Assembly: GCA_046349215.1 (NCBI GenBank)
Contig: JAXMCV010000003.1
Location: 744,001 to 808,000 of the forward strand
Source of the DNA: JAJXWB01 sp046349215
Lineage (GTDB): Bacteria > Pseudomonadota > Alphaproteobacteria > Rhizobiales > Beijerinckiaceae
Length of the DNA: 64,000 nucleotides
Direction of reading: 5' to 3'
The position numbers and the translations under genes were made by a program. Within the stretch, counting starts at the first letter, position 1, and every line of letters starts with the position of its first letter. The notes beneath the pieces were generated by a model. The model had not been told where the DNA came from and ran no database searches. It was given only the letters and a program-made list of their open reading frames with translations. Positions 1-8,142 of this stretch are shown here, in pieces.

Positions 1-42
1 CTTCCGGCGCCAGAACCTGGCCCGATGCGGCGGGCGGCGTCA

Positions 43-1215
43 TCAGGTTTCCACCAGTCCGCCGGAATCGCCCGAAGCGTCCGACAGCGAGCCATGGGGC
101 AGGGCAAGATATTCCTGAGATTGCATCTCGATCAGGCGCGAGACGGTGCGGTCGAATTCGAATCCCTCGTGGCCGTCGCCGCCGGCGTAGAGCTGCTGGG
201 GGGCTGCAGCGGCGGCGGCGACGAGTTTGACACGATGGTCGTACAGCGCATCGATCAGCACGATGAACCGCTTCACCTCGTTTCGCTTGGCCGGGTCGAG
301 CACCGGAATTCCATCGAGCACGATCGTGTGGAAGACGCGCGCGATCTCCACGAAGTCCGAGGCGCCGAGCGGTCTTCCGCACAGATCGTCGTAGCTGCAG
401 CGCGCCACATTGTGCGCGGCTTCAGGTATCTCCACGTCGCGACCGAACACCCGCACGCTCGTCGGCGCGCCGCGCTCGACGCCGGTCAGGGCCTGAAACA
501 CTTTCTGCAAATGCGCCGTCGATTGCGGGCCGAGCGGCGTGAACCAGATGCTCGAGGCCGACAGTTTCTCCAGCCGGAAATCGGTGCGCGATTCCAGCCG
601 GTAGACTTCCATGCGGTCGCGGATCATCGCGATGAAGGGCAGGAAAAGCGCGCGGTTGAGGCCGTCGCGGTAAAGATCGCCGGGCTCGACGTTGGAGGTG
701 GTCACGACCACCACGCCGCGCGCGAAAAGCGCCTGGAACAGGCGTCCGAGAATCATCGCGTCCGCAATATCTGTCACCGCGAATTCGTCGAAACACAGCA
801 GCCAGGCGTCCCTGGCCAGGTCGTCGGCGACCGGCGCGATGGGATCGTCGCCCTTGACCTCGCCCGCCTTCTTCTTCTGCCGCCACTCGTGCACGCGGGC
901 GTGGACATCGGCCATGAAAGAGTGGAAATGCGCGCGCCGCTTGCGCTGCACGACCACCGCATCGAAGAACAGGTCCATCAGCATGGTCTTGCCGCGGCCC
1001 ACCGGTCCCCAGATGTAGAGGCCGCGCGGATCGCCGGCCGGCTTCCTTGCGCCGAAAAGCCAGCCGAGCGCGCTCGACTTTCGGGCAAGCCGATGCTCGG
1101 CGAGATCGGAGCACAGCTTGTCCAGCCTGCGGACGGCGGCCTCCTGCGCCGGGTCGCGCTCGATCTGGCCCTCGCGGACCCTCGCCGAATAACGCGCCTC
1201 GATCGTGCCGGACAT
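43..1215 (-). CDS. zapE: Cell division protein ZapE (AFG1-family ATPase)
   Basis: A 390-aa AFG1/ZapE-type P-loop ATPase. The Walker A motif GPVGRGKTMLMDLFF lies near residue 70, followed by the family-typical segment RRAHFHSFMADVHARVH and a Walker B-like LLCFDEFAVTDIADA near residue 140. In Escherichia coli ZapE binds the FtsZ ring late in division; mitochondrial homologues act in membrane protein quality control. The ATG is preceded by AGGAGCAAGAC, a good ribosome binding site, and the length matches the family. It is transcribed leftward, away from the EVE-domain gene. The family is clear; the division role is carried over from E. coli. Confidence 0.93.
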   Translation of the reverse strand: MSGTIEARYSARVREGQIERDPAQEAAVRRLDKLCSDLAEHRLARKSSALGWLFGARKPAGDPRGLYIWGPVGRGKTMLMDLFFDAVVVQRKRRAHFHSFMADVHARVHEWRQKKKAGEVKGDDPIAPVADDLARDAWLLCFDEFAVTDIADAMILGRLFQALFARGVVVVTTSNVEPGDLYRDGLNRALFLPFIAMIRDRMEVYRLESRTDFRLEKLSASSIWFTPLGPQSTAHLQKVFQALTGVERGAPTSVRVFGRDVEIPEAAHNVARCSYDDLCGRPLGASDFVEIARVFHTIVLDGIPVLDPAKRNEVKRFIVLIDALYDHRVKLVAAAAAAPQQLYAGGDGHEGFEFDRTVSRLIEMQSQEYLALPHGSLSDASGDSGGLVET

Positions 1216-1286
1216 GTCTTGCTCCTGACGTCAGGCCATAGCCGGACGCGGGATTGCAACGCAATAGAGGCAGGGTGGTTCGAACC

Positions 1287-1700
1287 CTAGAGGCCGCCCA
1301 TGGCGCAGACGATCTTCCATTCGGCGTCCGTCACGGGCTGGACCGACAGGCGGGAATTGACGACGAGGACCATCTTCGCCAAACGCGGCTCGGCCTTGAT
1401 ATCGACGAGCGGCACTGGCTTCGACAGCGGCTTGGCCGCGCGTACGTCCACCATGCCGAACTTGCCGCTCTCGTCGGTCGGGTCTGGATAGAATGTCTTG
1501 ATGATCTCGACGATGCCGACGACCGCGCGTTCCTCGTTGGAGTGATAAAAAAAGGCGGTCTCGCCCTTCTTCATCGCCATCAGATGGAGTTTGGCCTGGT
1601 GGTTGCGCACGCCATTCCAGAACGTGCCCTTCGCGCCGGCCTCGACCTGCTGGGCCCACGACCAGACCGAAGGTTCGCTTTTCATGAGCCAGTGAGCCAT
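1287..1700 (-). CDS. EVE domain-containing protein
   Basis: A 137-aa protein that is essentially one EVE (PUA-like) domain. It begins MAHWLMKSEPSVWSW, contains the signature GTFWNGVRNHQAKLHL and the core FFYHSNEERAVVGIVEI, and ends with a partial repeat of the fold. EVE domains are thought to bind modified bases in nucleic acids; the substrate of the stand-alone bacterial form is not settled. It starts 12 bp after gpsA on the same strand, so the two are probably cotranscribed. A GAAGGAAA ribosome binding site precedes the ATG. The domain assignment is certain and the function is open. Confidence 0.9.
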   Translation of the reverse strand: MAHWLMKSEPSVWSWAQQVEAGAKGTFWNGVRNHQAKLHLMAMKKGETAFFYHSNEERAVVGIVEIIKTFYPDPTDESGKFGMVDVRAAKPLSKPVPLVDIKAEPRLAKMVLVVNSRLSVQPVTDAEWKIVCAMGGL

Positions 1701-1712
1701 CGTAAGTTTCCT

Positions 1713-2696
1713 TCAATTCTCAGGCTTCGGCGGGCGTAGCAGAAGCGAATCGATTGCCGCATCAACGGAAAGATCGCCGCTTACGATCCTGTCGACGACC
1801 GAAGCGATCGGCATTTCCACGCCGCGCTCGGTGGCGAGTTCCACAAGCGCCCGCGCCGTAAAAGCGCCTTCGGCAAGCTTTCCGCCGCTGGCCTTCTCGA
1901 GCGACTGGCCCTGACCGAGGGCGTGGCCGAGCGCAAAATTCCGGGACTGGAGGGTCGCGCAGCACAGGACCAGATCGCCGAGACCGGAGAGGCCCATCAA
2001 TGTTTCGGGTTGCGCCCCGAACACGCGGCCGAAGCGCGTGAGTTCGGCGAAGCAGCGCGCCGTCAGCGCCGCCACGGCGCTTGCGCCGAGACCGCGACCC
2101 GACGCAACGCCGCATGCGATCGCCAGCACGTTCTTCGCCGCGCCGCCGATCTCCACGCCGCGAATGTCGGCTGAACGATAGAGACGAAATGTCGGCGCAT
2201 CGAGCAGGCGGCAGAGCGTCTCGGCCTTCTCGATCGATTCGGCGGCCAGCGTCACGGCCGTTGGCAGTCCCGCCGCGACATCCGCCGCAAAACTCGGTCC
2301 CGACAGGATCGCAGGTCGCGCCGCCGCTTGTTCGCGTACGATATCGCTGAGAAAGGCATGGGCGCCGCGCTCGATGCCCTTGGCGCAGATGATCCAGTCC
2401 GTCGACGCTCGCAGATGCGGCCTGGCGGCGCGCGCGATTTCACGCATCGTCTGCGCCGGCGTCACGGCGAGAATCGTGGCGGCCGCGCCGACGCAAGCGA
2501 TGTCGGCGGTAGGCTCCACGCTCGCCGCGAGTCCTACGCCGGGCAGACGGCGCGCGTTCGCACGTGTCTCGGTCATTTCGGCGACATGAGCGGGATTGCG
2601 GGCCCACAGAAACACACGTCGGCCGCCGCGCGCCGCAAGGTTGGCGAGCGCCGTGCCCCAGGCGCCGGCGCCGAGAACGACGATCGCGTCGGTCAT
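1713..2696 (-). CDS. gpsA: NAD(P)H-dependent glycerol-3-phosphate dehydrogenase
   Basis: A 327-aa cytosolic enzyme that reduces dihydroxyacetone phosphate to sn-glycerol-3-phosphate for phospholipid synthesis. It has the Rossmann motif VLGAGAWGTALANLAARGG at the N-terminus, the conserved ICAKGIERG and LSGPSFAADVAAGLPTAV, and the C-terminal substrate-site stretch IGGAAKNVLAIACGVASGRGLG with the catalytic lysine. A start 33 bp further upstream exists, but the Rossmann motif position favours this ATG, which overlaps the preceding PLD-like stop by 4 bp. It belongs to a tsaD-PLD-gpsA-EVE run, as in other Hyphomicrobiales. Confidence 0.95.
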   Translation of the reverse strand: MTDAIVVLGAGAWGTALANLAARGGRRVFLWARNPAHVAEMTETRANARRLPGVGLAASVEPTADIACVGAAATILAVTPAQTMREIARAARPHLRASTDWIICAKGIERGAHAFLSDIVREQAAARPAILSGPSFAADVAAGLPTAVTLAAESIEKAETLCRLLDAPTFRLYRSADIRGVEIGGAAKNVLAIACGVASGRGLGASAVAALTARCFAELTRFGRVFGAQPETLMGLSGLGDLVLCCATLQSRNFALGHALGQGQSLEKASGGKLAEGAFTARALVELATERGVEMPIASVVDRIVSGDLSVDAAIDSLLLRPPKPEN

Positions 2697-3094
2697 CGTC
2701 CGATCTCCTCGTTGCCGGCCTGCGTCCACATGCTGTTGAACGCTTTGACGAAAGCCATCGCGAGCGGAACGATTTCCACGATCACGACGTCGTCGTCCTG
2801 ACGATGTTCCCCGGAAAAAGTATAATTGGCGGAGCCCGTGCGGAGCAGGCGATCCACCGACACACCGTGTCGCGCAGCTGCAGTGAGCGCGTCGCGGATG
2901 GCGCGATTGGTCAGAATGAAGGCGGCGAGATCGATCGACCGGCGGGCCGAAGCAATCGTCCGCGTATCGACAGCCGATGTATCCCGCGCCGGGCCGCAGT
3001 ACGTGCGGACTGCGGCGATCGATGCTTCAGGAGCGCCGGATTGGCTGACCAGCGCGAAGGCCGATGCAAACACGAGGAGCAACGCCGCTTTCAA
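2693..3094 (-). CDS. Truncated phospholipase D-like protein lacking the HKD motif
   Basis: A 133-aa secreted protein with a TTG start 7 bp after tsaD and an N-terminal signal peptide (MKAALLLVFASAFALVSQSG). The first part, SARRSIDLAAFILTNRAIRDAL, and the last part, RTGSANYTFSGEHRQDDDVVIVE, are characteristic of small Nuc-type PLD nucleases. The segment that normally lies between them, with the catalytic HxKxxxxD, is missing: the text jumps from AARHGVSVDRLL directly to RTGSANYT. Known members are about 170-190 aa, so roughly 35 codons seem deleted in frame. The product is probably catalytically dead or a decaying gene. It overlaps gpsA by 4 bp, which may keep the frame under selection. Confidence 0.75.
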   Translation of the reverse strand: MKAALLLVFASAFALVSQSGAPEASIAAVRTYCGPARDTSAVDTRTIASARRSIDLAAFILTNRAIRDALTAAARHGVSVDRLLRTGSANYTFSGEHRQDDDVVIVEIVPLAMAFVKAFNSMWTQAGNEEIGR

Positions 3095-3100
3095 CGATGA

Positions 3101-4159
3101 TCACGCCTTGCCGTGGTGTCGCGCTTCCGACCGCAAATCGAGCGGCCAGCGCGGCCGGGCGGCGACGCTCAGATTGTCCGTCAGCCCCAACTCCATCCGC
3201 TCGATACCGACCCAGGCGATCATCGCGCCATTGTCGGTGCACAGCTGGGGCGGCGGCGTGACGAGGCGAATTCCGGATTCGCCGCAGAAACGCCCGAGCG
3301 CCCGGCGGATAACGCCATTGGCGGCCACGCCGCCCGCCACGACCAGGGCCTCGGGCGGAGACCCGGTCTCGCGGGCGACCCGCAGCGCCGCGCGGGCGCG
3401 ATCGATGACGATATCGACGATCGCCGACTGGAACGAGGCGCAGAGGTCGGCGACGTCGGTCTTGCTCAGCGGCGCAATCTTCGTCGCCTCGTTGCGCACA
3501 GCCGTCTTCAGGCCCGAAAGCGAGAAATCGGGCTGCGTCCGTCCGAGCATCGGCCGTGGCAGTTCAAATCGCGCAGGATCGCCGTTTTCGGCGGCGCGCT
3601 CCAGATTCGGGCCGCCGGGATAGGGCAACCCCAGAAGCTTGCCGACCTTGTCGAAAGCCTCGCCGATCGCGTCGTCGATCGTGGAGCCGAGCCGCCGGTA
3701 ATCCCCGACGCCGCGCACCTCCAGCAATTGGGTATGTCCTCCGGACATCAGCAGCATGATGTAGGGAAAGGGCAGGTTGTCGGTCATCCGGGCGGTCAGC
3801 GCATGGGCCTCCAGATGATTGACCGCCACGAAAGGCTTGCCGGCCGCCCAGGCCAGGGCCTTGCCCGTCGTCAGCCCCACAAGCAGCCCGCCGATCAGGC
3901 CGGGTCCGGCCGCGGCAGCGACGGCGTCGACCTGGGCGAGCGCCACACCCGCCCGCGAGAGGGCGCGGCGGATCAGGTGATCGAGATAGTCGACATGGGC
4001 GCGGGCGGCGATTTCGGGCACGACGCCTCCATAGGCCGCATGCTCCGCGATCTGGCTCAGAACCTCGTTCGCCAGAATTTCCCCGCCACCTTCCGGGCGC
4101 TTGCGGACGATGGCGGCCGAGGTCTCGTCACAGGTTGTCTCGATTCCCAGAACCAGCAT
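3101..4159 (-). CDS. tsaD: tRNA N6-adenosine threonylcarbamoyltransferase TsaD
   Basis: A 352-aa protein that transfers the threonylcarbamoyl group to A37 of ANN-decoding tRNAs, working with TsaB and TsaE in the cytosol. It begins MLVLGIETTCDETSAAIV and carries HAAYGGVVPEIAARAHVDYL, the metal-binding NHLEAHAL, LLMSGGHTQLLEV, and the nucleotide-site motif VAGGVAANGVIR. The length is normal for TsaD. It is divergent from hemC across a 75-bp gap that must hold both promoters. The downstream genes (PLD-like, gpsA, EVE) are tightly spaced, so it probably leads the operon. Confidence 0.96.
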   Translation of the reverse strand: MLVLGIETTCDETSAAIVRKRPEGGGEILANEVLSQIAEHAAYGGVVPEIAARAHVDYLDHLIRRALSRAGVALAQVDAVAAAAGPGLIGGLLVGLTTGKALAWAAGKPFVAVNHLEAHALTARMTDNLPFPYIMLLMSGGHTQLLEVRGVGDYRRLGSTIDDAIGEAFDKVGKLLGLPYPGGPNLERAAENGDPARFELPRPMLGRTQPDFSLSGLKTAVRNEATKIAPLSKTDVADLCASFQSAIVDIVIDRARAALRVARETGSPPEALVVAGGVAANGVIRRALGRFCGESGIRLVTPPPQLCTDNGAMIAWVGIERMELGLTDNLSVAARPRWPLDLRSEARHHGKA

Positions 4160-4234
4160 GAATCGCGCGCCCTTGCATCGACAGGGCGCAACCTATAGTC
4201 GAGCGGCCGGGACAGCAAACGGACAGCAGGACCG

Positions 4235-5161
4235 ATGGGCGCTCCATTTCTCAGGCTCGGTACGCGGGGGAGTCCGCTGGCGCTCGCCCAGGCCCGCGAA
4301 ACGCGTCGTCGTCTCGCCTCCACGCACAATGTCCATGAAGATGCGATCGAGATCGTCGTCATCAAGACGACGGGCGACGTCATCGTCGACCGGCCGCTCG
4401 GCGAAGCCGGCGGCAAGGGGCTGTTCACGAAGGAACTCGACGCCGCGCAGCTCGACGGGTCGATCGACATCGCCGTGCATTCGGCCAAGGACCTTCCCAC
4501 CGCGCTTCCGGACGGCCTTGCCGTCGCCGGCTATCTCCCGCGTGAGGATGTCCGCGACGCGCTGATTTCACCGCGCGCAGCGAGCCTGTCCGATCTTCCG
4601 AAAGGCGCGCGCGTCGGCACGGCTTCCCTGCGCCGCGCCGCGCAACTGAAACGCCTGCGCCCCGATTTCGAGACGCCGCTACTGCGCGGCAATGTCGAGA
4701 CGCGACTACGCAAGGCGCAGGACGGCGAGATCGACGCCACCTTGCTGGCTCTCGCCGGCCTGAAGCGCCTCGGACTCGCCGACCGTGCAACAGCCGTGCT
4801 GGAAATTTCCGACTTTCTTCCGGCCGTCGGGCAGGGCGCGATCGCAATAACCGTGCGGGACGAGGATCACGCCACGCGCGCCCGGATCGGCGCCATCCTG
4901 CACCACGATACATCGGTCGCGCTCGCCGCCGAGCGCGCCTTCCTCGCCGTGCTCGACGGCTCGTGCAAGACGCCGATCGCCGGACATGCCTGGGTAGTCG
5001 GCGGCGTCCTTGATTTCGCGGGCATGGTGCTGCGCATGGACGGTTCGGAATCGTTCGAGGCGAAAGCTTCGGGCTCGATCGCCGAGGCCGCGCAACTCGG
5101 CGCGAAGGCAGGACGCGAGATATTCGACCGGCTGCCTCCGGGCGTGCTCGCGAGCAAATGA
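4235..5161 (+). CDS. hemC: Hydroxymethylbilane synthase (porphobilinogen deaminase)
   Basis: A 308-aa haem-pathway enzyme that joins four porphobilinogens into hydroxymethylbilane. The N-terminal LRLGTRGSPLALAQA, the active-site region AVHSAKDLPTALPDGL, GTASLRRAAQLKRLRPD and the dipyrromethane-cofactor cysteine in LDGSCKTPIAGHAW are all present. It overlaps hemD by 4 bp (ATGA), the usual coupling of consecutive steps. The ATG follows an AGCAGG-like ribosome binding site. It is divergent from tsaD. Confidence 0.97.
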   Translation: MGAPFLRLGTRGSPLALAQARETRRRLASTHNVHEDAIEIVVIKTTGDVIVDRPLGEAGGKGLFTKELDAAQLDGSIDIAVHSAKDLPTALPDGLAVAGYLPREDVRDALISPRAASLSDLPKGARVGTASLRRAAQLKRLRPDFETPLLRGNVETRLRKAQDGEIDATLLALAGLKRLGLADRATAVLEISDFLPAVGQGAIAITVRDEDHATRARIGAILHHDTSVALAAERAFLAVLDGSCKTPIAGHAWVVGGVLDFAGMVLRMDGSESFEAKASGSIAEAAQLGAKAGREIFDRLPPGVLASK

Positions 5162-5892
5162 AGGTTCTGGTCGTCCGCGCTGTCGAAGATGCGCGCCGGA
5201 CGGCGGTCCGATTGTCCAGGAGCGGCGTCCAGACGATCGTCTCGCCTGTGCTTTCGATAAGGCCACTCGACAGCGCTGAACCGGACGGCGATTTCCATGC
5301 CCTGGTCGCCACCAGCGCGCATGCTTTCGCCGCGCCTTTCGCCGACCGGTTCCGAAATGCGCCGCTGTTTCTCGTCGGGGAGCGGACGGCGGACAGCGCG
5401 CGAGCCAAAGGCTTCGAGACGATTGCGGCAATCGCCGACAGCGCGGCCAATCTTATCCCGATCATTCGCGACAAGGTTCCGATCGGCAGGCGCCTCCTTT
5501 ATCTCGCCGGACGCGATCGCAAGGACGAACTGGAGCGCGCCCTTTCGGCCACGCATGATCTGGCTGTCGTGGAAGCGTATGCGGCCGAGCCGGCCTCAAC
5601 GCTCAATGTCGATGCGGTGGCGGCCTTGCGCGTCGGCGCCGTTGACGCCGTCCTTCACTATTCGCGCAGAAGCGCGCGGATTTTTTCCGCGCTCGTCGCG
5701 CGTGGAGGCCTCGAGCCATCGGTCCGGGCCTTGCGCCATGTGACGATCTCGCAAGACGCAGCGGCGCCGCTGATCGAGGCGGGATGGCGCGTCGACATCG
5801 CGGCGCGTCCCGACGAGGATGCGATGATCGCGCTGCTTCTGGCGTCGACGGATGGCGCGCAAACAACAACGAACCGGCAGGAGGAAAAATGA
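5158..5892 (+). CDS. hemD: Uroporphyrinogen-III synthase
   Basis: A 244-aa HemD-family protein that closes hydroxymethylbilane to uroporphyrinogen III with inversion of ring D. HemD proteins diverge strongly in sequence. The supporting features are the N-terminal VLVVRAVEDARRTAVRL, LVATSAHAF, VGERTADSARAKGFE, LYLAGRDRKDELE and VDAVLHYSRRSARIF, together with its place directly after hemC with ATGA overlap. Its own stop overlaps the next start by 4 bp, so hemC-hemD-SDR is a translationally coupled unit. In many relatives a mitofilin/HemX-like gene follows; here a short-chain dehydrogenase does. Confidence 0.9.
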   Translation: MKVLVVRAVEDARRTAVRLSRSGVQTIVSPVLSIRPLDSAEPDGDFHALVATSAHAFAAPFADRFRNAPLFLVGERTADSARAKGFETIAAIADSAANLIPIIRDKVPIGRRLLYLAGRDRKDELERALSATHDLAVVEAYAAEPASTLNVDAVAALRVGAVDAVLHYSRRSARIFSALVARGGLEPSVRALRHVTISQDAAAPLIEAGWRVDIAARPDEDAMIALLLASTDGAQTTTNRQEEK

Positions 5893-6635
5893 CGAAGACG
5901 ATTCTCATCACCGGCGGCAGCCGCGGCATCGGCCGCGCCGTTGCGATCTGCGCCGGCAAGCGCGGCTGGAACGTCGCCATCACCTATGTCGCGAACGCGG
6001 CGGCGGCCGACGAGGCGTGCAAGGCCGTCGATGCGGCAGGCGGCAAGGCGCTGGCCATCAGGAGCGACGCCGCGAAGCAGATCGATGTCGAATCCGCTTT
6101 CAACGAGACGGAAAGAGCGTTCGGCAAGATCGACGGCTTCGTCAACAACGCCGGCTTCGGCACGCATACGAGCAAGCTCGCCGACAAGAAGCCCGAGGAC
6201 ATCGCCGCGCTGGTCGAGACCAACGTGCTCGGCGCACTGCTCGGCGCGCGCGAGGCGGCGCGCCGCATGTCGAAGAGCCGGGGCGGCCGCGGCGGTTCGA
6301 TCGTCAACATGTCGTCGGCCGCCGTGCGGCTCGGCATGCCGAACGAAGGCGTCGACTATGCCGCCACGAAGGGCGCGATGGACCCGCTGACGCTCGGCCT
6401 GTCACGCGAACTCGGACAGGACGGCGTGCGCGTCAACGCCGTGCGGCCGGGACTGATCGCCACGGAATTCCACGGTCTGATGGGCGATGCGGGCCGCATC
6501 CAGCGCCTGATGGGCGCCATACCGATGGGCCGCGAAGGTTCGGCCGACGAGGTCGCGGAAGCGGTGGTGTGGCTGCTGTCGGACGAGGCGTCCTACGTTT
6601 CCGGCGCGCTTCTGGACGTCACCGGCGGGCGCTGA
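5889..6635 (+). CDS. SDR family oxidoreductase (glucose dehydrogenase-like)
   Basis: A 248-aa classical short-chain dehydrogenase/reductase. It has the cofactor motif ILITGGSRGIGRAVA at the N-terminus, NNAGFGTHT, the catalytic serine in IVNMSSAA, the YxxxK in DYAATKGAMD, and RVNAVRPGLIATEF. An Arg in the first glycine loop suggests NADP preference. The in-frame ORF opens further upstream, but the glycine motif and the GGAGGAAAA ribosome binding site fix the ATG that overlaps the hemD stop. The substrate cannot be told from sequence. Coupling to hemCD need not mean a haem role. Confidence 0.9.
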   Translation: MTKTILITGGSRGIGRAVAICAGKRGWNVAITYVANAAAADEACKAVDAAGGKALAIRSDAAKQIDVESAFNETERAFGKIDGFVNNAGFGTHTSKLADKKPEDIAALVETNVLGALLGAREAARRMSKSRGGRGGSIVNMSSAAVRLGMPNEGVDYAATKGAMDPLTLGLSRELGQDGVRVNAVRPGLIATEFHGLMGDAGRIQRLMGAIPMGREGSADEVAEAVVWLLSDEASYVSGALLDVTGGR

Positions 6636-6657
6636 CCGCCGTTCGCGCTCAGTTCGC

Positions 6658-7983
6658 TCAGTTCGCCTGGGACGTCGACGTCGCGAGCGACGCCTGCGGC
6701 TTGACCGGCGCCGCCGCGCCCTTGGGCCTGGCGGTCTTTGCAGGCTTGTCGGGATCGGTCACGAGAATCGTCTCGGGCGGCGCGGACTTCGCCGGGGCAG
6801 CCGCTTCGGCCGACTTGTTGAGACCGAGCCACCGCCCGATCGAATCGCCGTTCGAAGAAGCGCTGGCGGATACGGCGGTCGTTCCCGTCGTCGCAGGCGC
6901 ATCGTCGTTCTTCGCGGCAAATGTTTCCGACGATTTGGCGGCTTCGGCAGGCGCAGCCTTGGCGACGGCGACCGCCGCCGGCTTCCTGGTCGCGCGGCCC
7001 TTGTCGTCGAGAGCGATCTCCACCGGGCCCTTTTCGAGCGCTTCCGGACGGCTCACCTCGTCGACATGCGCGAAATCGGGGTGCTGCCCGCCGTCGGCGT
7101 ACATGATCTTCACGGGCTTCATGCCCTTGGCGATCAGTTCGGCGACCTTGGCGCTGTCGGCGGATTCCTTTTCGGCGACCAGGCTCTTGATCTCAGGATC
7201 CTCGGTCAGGACCGGGCAGGGGCTCGCCGCGTCGAGCTGCCCGCCATTTGCCGCCTGCGCGTCGAACACGTAGCGCTTTCCGCAGGCGCCTACCGCCGGC
7301 TCGCGCTTGGACACCTCGAAATGGTCCGAGCCGACCTTGAGCTGCTTCCAGAACGCCATGTTCGGGTCGAGGCGATGCTTGGCGAGGTTCTCCGCCGTCA
7401 TGCGGAACGGATAGGACTGCATCTGGATCGCACGCTGCCCGCCGCCGAACGCCTCGCGGGCAATGGCGTAGATCTCGGCGATCTGGTTGTCGGTCATCGA
7501 GAAGCAGCCGGCCGACGAGCAGGCGCCATGGACCATGATCATGCCGCCGGTGTGGCCGAGCGCGCGATCGAGCTGGTTGGGGTAGCCGACGTTGAACGAC
7601 AGATAATAGTTCGAGTTCGGATTCATCTGGCCCGGCGTGATCGCGTAGAAGCCTTCCGGCACCTGACGATCGCCCTCGCGCACCTTCGGACCGAGCTGGC
7701 CCGACCAGCGGCACATGGGGAAGGTCTTAAGCAGCGTGTACTGCCCATCCTTCTTCATCTTCCAGATTTCGAGTTCCGCTTCCTTCTTGTAGGCGCGGAT
7801 GACGATCGGCTGGTGCGAATCGCTGCCCTTGGCGTTCATCAGCGCCACGGTCTCGGCCGGGATCGGTTTCCAGGCGCGGGCGTTGGAAACGTTCTGCGTG
7901 TCGTTGCAGCCGGACAATCCCGCCGCCGCAAGGCAGACCCCGCCCAGTCGGGCGATGAGATCGATGGTCGGCCGCTTCGTCAT
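6658..7983 (-). CDS. L,D-transpeptidase family lipoprotein (YkuD domain)
   Basis: A 441-aa protein with a lipoprotein signal (IARLGGVCLAAAGLSGC), placing it in the inner or outer membrane facing the periplasm. The YkuD catalytic motif reads MVHGACSSAGCFSMTD near residue 165, containing the invariant His, Ser, Gly and Cys of L,D-transpeptidases that form 3-3 crosslinks or attach proteins to peptidoglycan. After the domain comes a long Ala/Pro/Lys-rich tail of roughly 130 residues, probably disordered. An in-frame ORF begins 126 bp upstream, but the signal sequence fixes this ATG. A CtrA-like box lies about 130 bp upstream. Confidence 0.9.
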   Translation of the reverse strand: MTKRPTIDLIARLGGVCLAAAGLSGCNDTQNVSNARAWKPIPAETVALMNAKGSDSHQPIVIRAYKKEAELEIWKMKKDGQYTLLKTFPMCRWSGQLGPKVREGDRQVPEGFYAITPGQMNPNSNYYLSFNVGYPNQLDRALGHTGGMIMVHGACSSAGCFSMTDNQIAEIYAIAREAFGGGQRAIQMQSYPFRMTAENLAKHRLDPNMAFWKQLKVGSDHFEVSKREPAVGACGKRYVFDAQAANGGQLDAASPCPVLTEDPEIKSLVAEKESADSAKVAELIAKGMKPVKIMYADGGQHPDFAHVDEVSRPEALEKGPVEIALDDKGRATRKPAAVAVAKAAPAEAAKSSETFAAKNDDAPATTGTTAVSASASSNGDSIGRWLGLNKSAEAAAPAKSAPPETILVTDPDKPAKTARPKGAAAPVKPQASLATSTSQAN

Positions 7984-8115
7984 ACGCCTGCTGCGTCCCT
8001 GTTCTTCGCCGGCTGTTCCCGCCGTGTCGCCTGGCCTCGTGCGGCCGGCGGATTGATTTACGACCGTTATCCTTACACGACTGTTACCCCGAAGGGGGGT
8101 GTTCGTCACTCAGGG

Positions 8116-8131
8116 TTAGCGAGCCGTTAAC
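8116..8131. promoter_or_regulatory. Degenerate CtrA-type box
   Basis: The sequence TTAG-N7-TTAAC lies 133 bp upstream of the L,D-transpeptidase start and just after the accA stop. The CtrA full site in Alphaproteobacteria is TTAA-N7-TTAAC (established), so this has one mismatch. CtrA control of a cell-wall enzyme would make sense, but this is inference from a short motif. Confidence 0.35.
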
Positions 8132-8142
8132 CCCCGTTTCGG

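Noticed and set aside
25..1290. Long plus-strand frame opposite zapE
   Set aside because: It mirrors zapE on the other strand, has no family resemblance and is a GC-rich shadow frame.
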